Assembly (NCBI GenBank): GCA_003343625.1
Contig: QAKV01000022.1
Span: forward strand, 1 to 64,000
DNA length: 64,000 nt
Direction of reading: 5' to 3'
DNA from: Clostridiales bacterium
GTDB taxonomy: Bacteria; Bacillota; Clostridia; Lachnospirales; Lachnospiraceae
Shown here one piece after another: positions 34,119-41,867 of the stretch. Within the stretch, counting starts at the first letter, position 1. Each line of letters starts with the position of its first letter. Both the position numbers and the translations under genes were made by a program. Below the pieces are notes generated by a model. That model searched no databases. It saw nothing but the letters and a program-made list of their open reading frames with translations, and was not told where the DNA came from.

Positions 34119-34868
34119 GACTGGAAGATGGAAATGGAAGATCTGGTAAACGGTTATACGGCGTCAGGCGAATCGTGTACCTGCATTTTGTGCGGAAAGC
34201 AGTTTGAACAGGGGCGGGTCTATGAGATGGGCGGGGAACTGTATGACGCCCGGGGAGCGGTGCGATACCATATTCGGAAAAAGCATGGGAATACGGCGGA
34301 TTTTCTGCTGAATCAACCGGCAGCTCTCACGGGGGTTACGGAGATTCAGAAACAGCTGCTGCAACTTCTCTCCCGGGGAATGGATGACGAGAGCATCGGA
34401 AGGAGTATGGGCATCGCACAGTCCACCGTCCGCAACCATCGTTTTAAGCTCCGGGAGAAGGAAAAACAGGCCAGGCTCTTTCTGGCGATGATGAAATCCC
34501 TGGAAAAGAAGACGCAGAGCGCTGTAGGAAAAAGCGATCAGGGGATGATGGAAGAGGTACATGCGTCCGCAACCATGCTGGATGACCGCTACAGCATCAC
34601 TCCGCAGGAGCGGGAGAGGACGATCGCGGCATATATGGATGAAAACGGCGCACTGCTTCAATTTCCGGCCCGGGAGAAGAAAAAGATCATCGTTCTGCGC
34701 GAAATCGTGAAGAATTTCAAAGCGGACCGGGAGTATTCCGAAAAAGAAGTCAACCGGATTCTGGAGCGGATCTATGCCAGGGATTATCCCACCGTCCGCA
34801 GATACCTGATCGAATACGGATTTATGGATCGCTCGAAGGACGGAAGCGTCTATCGGGTGAAGGAATAA
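34116..34868 (+). CDS. DUF2087 transcriptional regulator
   Basis: 250 residues. The N-terminal CTCILCGKQFEQG and HIRKKHG form a zinc-finger-like part (two Cys, two His). A LuxR-like helix-turn-helix follows at about 82-112 (QKQLLQLLSRGMDDESIGRSMGIAQSTVRNHRFKLRE, split as QKQLLQLLSRGMDDESI and GRSMGIAQSTVRNHRFKLRE). The C-terminal DUF2087 domain is from about 165 (ERERTIAAYMDENGALLQFP to DYPTVRRYLIEYGFMDRS). The ATG at 34116 is preferred to 34104 because GGAGG is at 34106-34110. The target is not known. Confidence 0.88.
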   Translation: MDWKMEMEDLVNGYTASGESCTCILCGKQFEQGRVYEMGGELYDARGAVRYHIRKKHGNTADFLLNQPAALTGVTEIQKQLLQLLSRGMDDESIGRSMGIAQSTVRNHRFKLREKEKQARLFLAMMKSLEKKTQSAVGKSDQGMMEEVHASATMLDDRYSITPQERERTIAAYMDENGALLQFPAREKKKIIVLREIVKNFKADREYSEKEVNRILERIYARDYPTVRRYLIEYGFMDRSKDGSVYRVKE

Positions 34869-34876
34869 TTTCGACG

Positions 34877-34918
34877 GGCCGCGTCTTTTGCAGAGAGACG
34901 CGGCCCGCGTATTGTTTT
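34877..34918 (+). terminator. terminator of the DUF2087 gene
   Basis: GGGCCGCGTC at 34877-34886 pairs perfectly with GACGCGGCCC at 34898-34907, followed by a T-rich run. Confidence 0.8.
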
Positions 34919-35009
34919 GGAGGAGCGTATAAAAGGCTTTGCAGGCGGGCATCCCAACAAGAGGAGTTCTGCCGCGTTTACCTAAAATAAGTTTGAACAA
35001 CAGGAATAT

Positions 35010-35057
35010 AACAACCGCCCCATCTGTCTCAGTTATCGAGCATACGGGACGGTTGTT
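35010..35057 (-). terminator. hairpin downstream of the toxin-antitoxin operon
   Basis: AACAACCG at 35010-35017 pairs with CGGTTGTT at 35050-35057. On the minus strand it lies just after the toxin stop, but only a weak T tract follows. Confidence 0.45.
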
Positions 35058-35060
35058 GTT

Positions 35061-35375
35061 TCAAATATATTTTTTCCAATTCCGGCGGTTATACAGAATA
35101 CGGCGTGCTTCCATGATGTTTCCGATCACCACATAGAAAACGGTGAAGTTCCGCACATGGATGCGGTAATACGGGTATTGACGCTCCCGTGCCGAGTGGA
35201 AAGGCTCAAAGGATTCCGCACAGGGAAGCCTTTCCAAAATGGCCGTCTCCACATCATCCACCAGGCGTTCTGCCGCAGCGGGGTTTCTCAGCCGATAGGT
35301 GATGTAATCTACGATTTCATTAAGATCATCTTCAAAAAGCGGGAGAAAACGCAGCTCATAATGCTTTTCGCTCAC
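35061..35375 (-). CDS. ParE/RelE-family toxin
   Basis: 104 residues. The fold pattern FLPLFEDDLNEIVDYITYRLRNPAAAERLVDDVE and the C-terminal YRIHVRNFTVFYVV and RRILYNRRNW mark the RelE/ParE superfamily. It would poison translation or gyrase, and the sequence does not decide which. It overlaps the antitoxin gene by 20 bases, the normal arrangement with the antitoxin first. Confidence 0.9.
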   Translation of the reverse strand: MSEKHYELRFLPLFEDDLNEIVDYITYRLRNPAAAERLVDDVETAILERLPCAESFEPFHSARERQYPYYRIHVRNFTVFYVVIGNIMEARRILYNRRNWKKYI

Positions 35376-35628
35376 GAATGCGCCTCCTCATCCGACTAAA
35401 AACCTCGTCGGCAGAATAGCGGGTGTCAGAGAGGTCAGCAGCGCGATCCGCTTCATCCAACGCCAGCTCAACATTATTTGTCAGTTCTTCGTATTGCTCC
35501 AGGCTGAGCAGAACCATAGAGCCGTAACCATTTTTGGTAAGAAAAACCGGCTCACCTTTGGACAAGACATCTTCCTCAACCTCGGAAAAGCGATTGCGCA
35601 GATCCGAGACAGGCCGAATATTCAGCAT
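35356..35628 (-). CDS. Phd/YefM-family antitoxin
   Basis: 90 residues. The N-terminal MLNIRPVSDLRNRFSEVEED with KNGYGSMVLLSLEQYEEL is the Phd/YefM DNA-binding part. The C-terminal helix region (SADEVFSRMRRRIRERKAL) should wrap the toxin. The start at 35628 has GGAGGCGAT before it; an in-frame ATG 11 codons upstream is less likely. The pair is probably self-regulated from the promoter at 35652-35680. Confidence 0.9.
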   Translation of the reverse strand: MLNIRPVSDLRNRFSEVEEDVLSKGEPVFLTKNGYGSMVLLSLEQYEELTNNVELALDEADRAADLSDTRYSADEVFSRMRRRIRERKAL

Positions 35629-35647
35629 GGTATCGCCTCCTTTATGG

Positions 35648-35680
35648 CATAATTTTATCATAATTTTATCGTGGAAGCAA
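35648..35680 (-). promoter_or_regulatory. toxin-antitoxin promoter with a tandem 11-base repeat operator
   Basis: On the minus strand TTGCTT (35675-35680) and TAAAAT (35652-35657) have a 17-base spacer. The 11-base sequence CATAATTTTAT occurs twice in tandem at 35648-35658 and 35659-35669 and covers the -10 box. A repressor complex of Phd and ParE bound here would block transcription. Confidence 0.6.
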
Positions 35681-35753
35681 GCGCTTTATACGAACTGCCA
35701 GAATGTCACAAAACTGGGAGGAATCGGAGCGGATGAACTGTTGATGATTCGGT

Positions 35754-35782
35754 TGTTTCTTTCCGTCAGAACATGATATGAT
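35754..35782 (+). promoter_or_regulatory. promoter of the RpiR-type regulator
   Basis: TTGTTT at 35754-35759 and TATGAT at 35777-35782 with a 17-base spacer, 67 bases before the start codon. Confidence 0.6.
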
Positions 35783-35848
35783 ATCTAGGATGGAAAAAAA
35801 TGTAAATTCTCGACGGGAAGTATCCTATCGGGGTAAGGAGAACGGAAA

Positions 35849-36655
35849 ATGGCAATGGATGCGATGCAGGAAAAACCGGTAGCGGAAACGATCAGGGATC
35901 ATTATGCGGACATTTTTCAGGCGGAACGGAAGGTGGCGGACTATATTCTGGAAAATCCCGAAAAAGCGGTGAATGCCAATGTGGCTCAGCTGGCGACCAG
36001 CAGCGGGGTGAGCGAAGCGACGGTAATACGTCTGTGCAAACATATCGGTTATCAGGGGTACTATCAGATGAGGATCTGCCTTTCCAGGGATTTGGGAAGG
36101 AAGCAGATGGACGAGATGGATCTGCCGGAAACGAGGGAAAATACGGTGGAAAGCGTATTTCAGGCATTTTCGCAGAATCTGCTTTCCGTGGCGAAAAACA
36201 TAGACGAAATCGTGTTCCAGGAATGTGTCAGGCTCATCATGCACTGCAATACCGTACATATCGCGGCGCTGGGCAATACGAGTCTGCTGGCGCAGTATGC
36301 GGGATTTCATCTCGGAAGACATGGAATCAGATGCACTTACAATATGGTGCCGGAATATTTTCTCAATCAGATCGCATTGGCGCGAGAGGATGATATCGTG
36401 CTGGCGATTTCGCAGAGGGGAATGTCGGAACCGGTCATCAAGGCGATGAACATGGCGAGAGAAAAGGGAATCAAGACAATCGCGATCACGGATTACAAAT
36501 ATTCCACGGTTTCGAAGCTGGCGGATTATGTTCTTTTGTCAGGTACGGAACTGGCGGAGAAAAATTACTACAAAACCTATTCCCATCTCTGTGAGATCGG
36601 GATGATCGACGCTCTCCTCCATTTCATCAATCTTTACGAAAAGGAGGAGAATTAG
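35849..36655 (+). CDS. MurR/RpiR-family transcriptional regulator
   Basis: 268 residues. The N-terminal RpiR helix-turn-helix is at about 18-70 (NVAQLATSSGVSEATVIRLCKHIGYQGY, split as NVAQLATSSGVSEATVIRL and CKHIGYQGY). The C-terminal SIS domain begins near 120 (VHIAALGNTSLLAQYAGFHL, DIVLAISQRGMSEPVIKA) and should bind a phosphosugar. GGTAAGGAG precedes the start. It lies 15 bases before the dehydrogenase gene, its likely target. Confidence 0.93.
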   Translation: MAMDAMQEKPVAETIRDHYADIFQAERKVADYILENPEKAVNANVAQLATSSGVSEATVIRLCKHIGYQGYYQMRICLSRDLGRKQMDEMDLPETRENTVESVFQAFSQNLLSVAKNIDEIVFQECVRLIMHCNTVHIAALGNTSLLAQYAGFHLGRHGIRCTYNMVPEYFLNQIALAREDDIVLAISQRGMSEPVIKAMNMAREKGIKTIAITDYKYSTVSKLADYVLLSGTELAEKNYYKTYSHLCEIGMIDALLHFINLYEKEEN

Positions 36656-36670
36656 AGGACAGGAGGCTGT

Positions 36671-37843
36671 ATGGAAGACTTTCGGTTTTATGCACCGACC
36701 TATTTCGTATTCGGCAAACAGAGCGAAGAGAGCACGGGCGAGATGATTCGGAAATTCGGAGGGACAAAAGCGCTGCTCCATTACGGCGGGGGTTCCGTGG
36801 TGAAAAACGGAATTCTCGGCCGGGTGAAAGCTGTTCTGGAGAGGGAGAAAATTCCGTTCGTCGAACTGGGAGGCGTTATGCCGAATCCCAGGAGCGGTCT
36901 GGTTTATGAGGGGATAGAACTGTGCAGGAGAGAAAAAGTGGATTTCATCCTGGCGGTGGGCGGAGGCAGCGTCATCGATTCGGCGAAGGCGATCGCGGCG
37001 GGAACCGTTTATGAGGGGGATTTCTGGGATTTCTATCAGTACGGATGGAAATTTCAGAAGGCCCTTCCGGTGGGGACGGTGCTCACTATCGCGGCAGCGG
37101 GAAGCGAAGGATCCGATGATGCCGTGATCACGCAGGAAAGGGGGATGCTCAAAAGAGGGGCCAACGGGGAGGCGATTCGGCCGAAGTTCTCGATTATGAA
37201 TCCCGAGTTTACGTTTTCCCTTCCTCCCTATCAGACTGCCTGCGGTATTACGGACATCATGATGCATGTATGCGAGCGATATTTTACTAATACAAAGGAT
37301 GTGGAGATCACCGACCGGCTATGCGAAGCGGTGCTTAAGTGCATGATTGTCACAGCGCCTGCGGTGATGAAAGATCCGAAAGATTATGAGGCCAGAGCCA
37401 ACATCATGTGGGCGGGCATGGTGGCCCATAACAATCTCTGCGGCGTGGGGCGGGAGCAGGACTGGAGCAGCCATGCACTGGAACATGAGTTGTCCGCATT
37501 ATACGATTGTGCCCATGGAGCGGGGCTGGCCGTGATGATGCCCGCCTGGATGAGGTATGTGATGGGACATGATATCGCTCGTTTCGCTCAGTTCGCCGTT
37601 CGCGTCTGGGGTTGTGAAATGGACTTTTCCAATCCGGAAAAGACGGCGGCGGAGGGAATCGAAAAGTTTTCTGCCTTCCTTTCTTCCATCGGGATGCCGA
37701 AGCGCATCCGGGAGCTGGGAGGCGAGGAGAAGGACATTCCAAAACTCGTCGCAACTCTGGGAGCGACTCAGGAACGCCCGGTAGGCAATTTCGTAAAGCT
37801 GACGGACAAAGACGCTGAAGCTATTTACCGGTCTGCTCTCTAA
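36671..37843 (+). CDS. iron-containing alcohol dehydrogenase (butanol dehydrogenase type)
   Basis: 390 residues. The NAD(P)-binding motif ILAVGGGSVIDSAKAIA is present. The metal-binding region contains the His cluster of SHALEHELSALYDCAHGAGLAVMMPAW and an earlier Asp in TDIMMHVCERYF. The N-terminus DFRFYAPTYFVFGK is of the BDH type. It reduces or oxidises a small aldehyde or alcohol, perhaps under control of the RpiR regulator upstream. Confidence 0.93.
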   Translation: MEDFRFYAPTYFVFGKQSEESTGEMIRKFGGTKALLHYGGGSVVKNGILGRVKAVLEREKIPFVELGGVMPNPRSGLVYEGIELCRREKVDFILAVGGGSVIDSAKAIAAGTVYEGDFWDFYQYGWKFQKALPVGTVLTIAAAGSEGSDDAVITQERGMLKRGANGEAIRPKFSIMNPEFTFSLPPYQTACGITDIMMHVCERYFTNTKDVEITDRLCEAVLKCMIVTAPAVMKDPKDYEARANIMWAGMVAHNNLCGVGREQDWSSHALEHELSALYDCAHGAGLAVMMPAWMRYVMGHDIARFAQFAVRVWGCEMDFSNPEKTAAEGIEKFSAFLSSIGMPKRIRELGGEEKDIPKLVATLGATQERPVGNFVKLTDKDAEAIYRSAL

Positions 37844-37851
37844 TTTTCATA

Positions 37852-37880
37852 TTGCTTTTCCGCACCAGGTATTATATGAT
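37852..37880 (+). promoter_or_regulatory. promoter of the four-repeat exported protein
   Basis: TTGCTT at 37852-37857 and TATGAT at 37875-37880 with a 17-base spacer. A CCCCG/CGGGG hairpin lies in the leader at 37906-37922. Confidence 0.6.
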
Positions 37881-37957
37881 GGATTTACATAATCCATGAA
37901 AAAAGCCCCGGATGAAGCGGGGATTCAAAAGAGAAAATGCCGGACGGAGGAGAGGTT

Positions 37958-39004
37958 ATGAAGAAACGGGGAATATGGAAAACGGGGCTGGCGCTGGTTC
38001 TGGCGATCGGGATGCTCATCGCGCCGGCAGCCGGAATGCGGGCGCTGGCTGCGGAAGTGATCGCCACGGTATACGGGAGCGTGATGTCGGGAACTACGTC
38101 CGACCTGCTCCTTTTGTCCACCAATGAAGGGAAGATGGAGATCAAGCTGGATTCCCAGACGGATGCCAGCGCCTGCAAGGTGCTGCTTCCCGGAAGGGAG
38201 ATCAGCGTCGCTGTGACAGCGGGATCGGACGGATATCTCCATGCGGCCAGGATCGGCAGCGAGCAGAAGAAGGAGACGGTGACGGTGGATACGGATTCCG
38301 CCGTGATCGTGAAAGGGGAGCTGGGCGACCGGACCACGGAGGATATGCTCTATCTCAAGACCGCCCAGGGCGACATGCAGATCAAGCTGGACGACTCCAC
38401 CAGCATGCAGGGCTGTTCGGTGCTGGTGATCGGCGGGAGCTACCAGGTTTCCTGTGCCAGAGGTTCGGATGCCTATATGCATGCGGTGAGCATTTCCGAT
38501 GCGAAAGACGGGACTTCCACCGCCCCTTCCTCCGGAACCGGAACGGGTAACTCCGCTTATCCGACGGTGACGGGAAAGGTGGATGACCGCACGAAGGAAA
38601 GCCTGCTGTATCTGTCTACGGACGAAGGCACGATGCAGTTCATCATCGACAACAGCGCGGACACCATGAAAGGCATGATGCTCATGCCCGACAATAAACT
38701 GACGGTCGCTTTCTATCACGGTTCCGACGGCTATCTGCACGCGGTGGGCCTGTACGGGGAAAAGAGCGGGTCTTCCGCTTCTGTGAACACTTCGTCCACG
38801 GTGACGGTGAGCGGGACTGTAAACGGCGAATCCGATGAAAACATGCTCTATCTGGATACGCCTCAGGGGCGGATGGAGTTGAAGCTGGACGCGGTTCAGA
38901 GCCTGAACAACTGCAAGGTGCTGGTGGAGGGAAAGAAGATTTCCGTGGCATGCGGCTATGGCTCGGATGCCTACCTGCATGCGGTGAACATTACGGCGCA
39001 GTGA
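37958..39004 (+). CDS. exported protein of four tandem beta repeats, unknown function
   Basis: 348 residues. A signal peptide of about 32 residues ends in MRALAAEV. The mature protein consists of four repeats of about 65-80 residues, each with a Val-rich strand, a LLYLST-DEG-M-IKLD core and a closing GSDGYLHA or GSDAYMHA. Repeats 1, 2 and 4 keep a Cys in the same place (ACKVLL, GCSVLV, NCKVLV), and repeat 3 has Met. A Ser/Gly/Thr linker separates repeats 2 and 3. GGAGAGG fixes the start at 37958. It resembles no family I can name with certainty. Confidence 0.75.
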   Translation: MKKRGIWKTGLALVLAIGMLIAPAAGMRALAAEVIATVYGSVMSGTTSDLLLLSTNEGKMEIKLDSQTDASACKVLLPGREISVAVTAGSDGYLHAARIGSEQKKETVTVDTDSAVIVKGELGDRTTEDMLYLKTAQGDMQIKLDDSTSMQGCSVLVIGGSYQVSCARGSDAYMHAVSISDAKDGTSTAPSSGTGTGNSAYPTVTGKVDDRTKESLLYLSTDEGTMQFIIDNSADTMKGMMLMPDNKLTVAFYHGSDGYLHAVGLYGEKSGSSASVNTSSTVTVSGTVNGESDENMLYLDTPQGRMELKLDAVQSLNNCKVLVEGKKISVACGYGSDAYLHAVNITAQ

Positions 39005-39237
39005 GCGCCTCTGAAACGGATATAAATCCGGGCCGCCTGAACGATTGAGGAAAAACTGAAAAGAGAAAAAGAGGGGGCCGCCGCAGGGCGAGGTGCAGGC
39101 AGATCGGGAAATCGAAGCCGGCGCCCGCTGACTGCGACGGCTTTTGCGCGATACACCCGGCAAGCGGCTGCCGTGCTTGCACGAGCAGACATTTGCCGGG
39201 CTGTTTCGCCCGGATTATCGATTCGGTTCGAGCCTGG

Positions 39238-39267
39238 TTGCGGGATTTTCCGGTGATGTGATACAAT
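39238..39267 (+). promoter_or_regulatory. possible promoter of the flavoprotein gene
   Basis: TTGCGG at 39238-39243 and TACAAT at 39262-39267 with an 18-base spacer. The 39005-39237 stretch before it holds an imperfect hairpin (CCCGGCAA with TTGCCGGG) and no gene I can support. Confidence 0.4.
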
Positions 39268-39297
39268 AGAAAGCGATGTGTGAAGGGAGTGAATCGA

Positions 39298-40728
39298 ATG
39301 AAGCAAAATCGCACTTATGATATGATTGTAATCGGAGCGGGCCCGGGCGGGATTTTCTGCGCATATGAGCTGATGAGGCAGCGGCCCGATTCGAGGGTTC
39401 TGCTGGTGGAAAAGGGACGTCCCATCGAGGAGCGGATCTGCCCCAAAAGGACGACCGGGGTGTGCGCAGGGTGCAAGCCGTGCTCGATCACCACTGGCTT
39501 TGCCGGTGCGGGAGCTTTTTCGGATGGGAAGCTTTCCCTGTCTCCGGATGTGGGAGGCAACCTTCCGGAAATATTGGGGTATGATGAGACGCTGCGTCTG
39601 ATTCGCGAGTCGGACGGAATTTACCTTCAGTTCGGAGCGGATCGCAATGTCTACGGGATGGATAAAGAAAAAGAGATCCGCGAGATCCGCAAAAAGGCGA
39701 TTCAGGCCAATCTGAAACTGGTGGAATGTCCGATCCGTCATCTGGGAACGGAAGAGGGATATAAAATTTATGCCCGGATCCAGAAGCATCTGCAGGAAGT
39801 GGGCGTAGAGATGAAGTTTCACACCATGGTGGAGGAGATCCTGGTGAAGGACGGCCGGGCAGAAGGGATCCGAACGGATCGGGGAGAGAGCTTCTATGCC
39901 TCGGAAATCGTCGCGGCCGTAGGCCGGGAAGGGGCGGACTGGTTTCAGAGCAAATGCGGGGAAATCGGAATCGAGACCACGCCGGGAACGGTGGATATCG
40001 GGGTTCGGGTGGAAGTGAGGGACGAGATCATGCAGTTCCTCAATGAAAATCTGTACGAGGCAAAGCTGATCTATCACACGCCTACTTTCGACGATAAAGT
40101 CAGGACATTTTGTACCAATCCCTCCGGCGAAGTGGCGGCGGAATACTATGAAGGCGGGCTTGCCGTGGTGAACGGGCACGCCTACAAGGCCAGGGATCAT
40201 AAGACCGACAACACCAACTTCGCGTTGTTAGTGTCCAAGAACTTCACCAGTCCTTTCAAAACGCCCATCGAATACGGCAGAAAGATCGCGGAGTTGTCCA
40301 ATATGCTCTGCGGCGGGAAAATCATGGTGCAGACACTGGGGGATTTCAAGCGGGGGAGGAGAACCACGGAGGAAAGGCTCTGCCGCAACAATCTGGTTCC
40401 TACCTTAAAGGACGCGGTTCCGGGGGATCTGTCCCTGGTATTCCCGCATCGGATTATGGTAGCCATTGAGGAAATGCTGGAAGCGCTGGATAGGGTGACG
40501 CCGGGGATCGCCAGCGATGAGACGCTTCTGTATGGCGTGGAAGTGAAATTTTATTCCAATCGGGTAATCGTAAACAGAGATTTTGAGACGAGCGTTCGGG
40601 GGCTGTATGCCATCGGGGACGGCGCGGGGGTGACGCGGGGGCTCCAGCAGGCTTCTGCCAATGGGCTGTCCGTGGCCAGAAGCATTCTGAATGCTGAAAG
40701 AAAAAACGGAAACGGATTGAAAGAATGA
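39298..40728 (+). CDS. FAD-dependent oxidoreductase, COG2509 type
   Basis: 476 residues. The dinucleotide-binding motif VIGAGPGGIFCAYEL is at the N-terminus, and YAIGDGAGVTRGLQQASANGL is the C-terminal FAD motif. A cysteine cluster RICPKRTTGVCAGCKPC near residue 45-60 is a feature of this group and may hold a redox or metal site. The family is uncharacterised in vivo. The start at 39298 has GGGAG eight bases before it. It overlaps the next gene (ATGATG). Confidence 0.9.
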   Translation: MKQNRTYDMIVIGAGPGGIFCAYELMRQRPDSRVLLVEKGRPIEERICPKRTTGVCAGCKPCSITTGFAGAGAFSDGKLSLSPDVGGNLPEILGYDETLRLIRESDGIYLQFGADRNVYGMDKEKEIREIRKKAIQANLKLVECPIRHLGTEEGYKIYARIQKHLQEVGVEMKFHTMVEEILVKDGRAEGIRTDRGESFYASEIVAAVGREGADWFQSKCGEIGIETTPGTVDIGVRVEVRDEIMQFLNENLYEAKLIYHTPTFDDKVRTFCTNPSGEVAAEYYEGGLAVVNGHAYKARDHKTDNTNFALLVSKNFTSPFKTPIEYGRKIAELSNMLCGGKIMVQTLGDFKRGRRTTEERLCRNNLVPTLKDAVPGDLSLVFPHRIMVAIEEMLEALDRVTPGIASDETLLYGVEVKFYSNRVIVNRDFETSVRGLYAIGDGAGVTRGLQQASANGLSVARSILNAERKNGNGLKE

Positions 40729-41726
40729 TGAAGAAATGGATGAAAAAGGCCGTGGCTTTTCTCTGCCTGCTGTCCCTCCTCGCGGGTTCGGCGGCAGGAT
40801 GCGGAAAGGATTTTACGGTGGTGCTGACCACCGGTTTAAAGAAAAACGAGGTCTTTCGGATCGAAAAGATGTCCTGTACCCTGCCGGAGCTTATGGTCTA
40901 TCTGACCAACCTGCAGAATCGGTATGAGTCGGTATACGGGGAGAAGATATGGGAAGCGAAGGCGGAAGGAATATCTCTGGAGCAGGAGGCCCGGGAGCAG
41001 GTGCTGGCGGAGCTGGCGCAGGTGAAGACCATGGCGCTTTTGGCCCAGGAGAGGGAAGTGACCCTGGATGAAAAGGAAGAGCAGCGGGTAGCCGCTGCAG
41101 CGGCGGAATATTTCGGGTCTCTCAATGAAGACGAAGTGGCGGCTCTGGGAGTGGATGAGGAATTGATTGCCCAGATGTACCGGGAGTATGCGCTGGCAGA
41201 AAAAATTTATCGGCAGATCGTGGAGAATGTCAACCCGGAGATCAGCGATGACGAGGCCCGTACGATCACAGTCCTGGCCATCCGGATGGAAGATGAGCAG
41301 GAGGCACGGGACGTGTGCCTGCAGGCGAAGGAAGAAGGGGCGGACTTCGAAGCCCTCGCGGACGCTTACAGCGAGGACACTGTCGTCAGCTATTCTTTCG
41401 GGAAGGGGGAAATGGAGGAACCCATCGAGGCTGCGGCGTTCGATCTGGGAAAGGACGAGGTCAGCGATGTGATCACGGCCCAGGACGGCTATTATATCCT
41501 GAAATGCGTCAGCACTTTCGACGAGGCCCAGACCCAGCTCAACAAGGAAAAGATCGCGAACCAGCGCAGGAATGAGGCGTTCAATCAGGAGTACGACAGT
41601 TTTGTCAACTCCCTGGTGCGGCGCCTGAACGAGGAGCTCTGGAACAGCGTGACGATGATTCACGATGAGAACGTGACCACGGATAGTTTTTTCGCAGTAT
41701 ACAGCAAATATTTCCAGACAGCGTAA
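40725..41726 (+). CDS. PrsA/SurA-like foldase lipoprotein
   Basis: 333 residues. A signal peptide ends in the lipobox GSAAGC. An N-terminal helical SurA-like region (40-175) is followed by a parvulin-type domain at about 180-270 (ARTITVLAIRMEDEQEAR, EEPIEAAAFDLGKDEVSDVI, GYYILKCVS). It would help fold proteins secreted across the membrane. The first codons overlap the flavoprotein stop. The active-site His pattern of parvulins is not obvious, so it may act as chaperone only. Confidence 0.85.
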   Translation: MMKKWMKKAVAFLCLLSLLAGSAAGCGKDFTVVLTTGLKKNEVFRIEKMSCTLPELMVYLTNLQNRYESVYGEKIWEAKAEGISLEQEAREQVLAELAQVKTMALLAQEREVTLDEKEEQRVAAAAAEYFGSLNEDEVAALGVDEELIAQMYREYALAEKIYRQIVENVNPEISDDEARTITVLAIRMEDEQEARDVCLQAKEEGADFEALADAYSEDTVVSYSFGKGEMEEPIEAAAFDLGKDEVSDVITAQDGYYILKCVSTFDEAQTQLNKEKIANQRRNEAFNQEYDSFVNSLVRRLNEELWNSVTMIHDENVTTDSFFAVYSKYFQTA

Positions 41727-41730
41727 ACTG

Positions 41731-41757
41731 TTAGCACTCATTTAAAATGAGTGCTAA
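41731..41757 (+). promoter_or_regulatory. CIRCE operator (HrcA binding site)
   Basis: TTAGCACTC at 41731-41739, nine-base spacer, GAGTGCTAA at 41749-41757: an exact match to the CIRCE consensus. It lies eight bases before the -35 box of the htpG promoter and should place htpG under HrcA repression. Confidence 0.92.
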
Positions 41758-41764
41758 TTTTATA

Positions 41765-41793
41765 TTGACAATTCGCCGTAACAGGGCTAAACT
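41765..41793 (+). promoter_or_regulatory. promoter of htpG
   Basis: TTGACA at 41765-41770 and TAAACT at 41788-41793 with a 17-base spacer, directly after the CIRCE element. Confidence 0.65.
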
Positions 41794-41867
41794 GTTCTTC
41801 AGAAGCGAAGAGCTGCAACACAGATCAGCCGGCGGGCTGAATGAAAAAAGAAAGGAACGTGATTTTC

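Noticed and set aside
33934..34149. 71-codon frame through the leader element before the DUF2087 gene
   Set aside because: As a gene it has no domain and overlaps the regulator start. The part shared with the other leader copy is reported as a possible leader peptide instead.
39005..39237. Structured RNA in the G+C-rich intergenic stretch before the flavoprotein gene
   Set aside because: Only one convincing 8-base stem was seen and no promoter placed to transcribe it.
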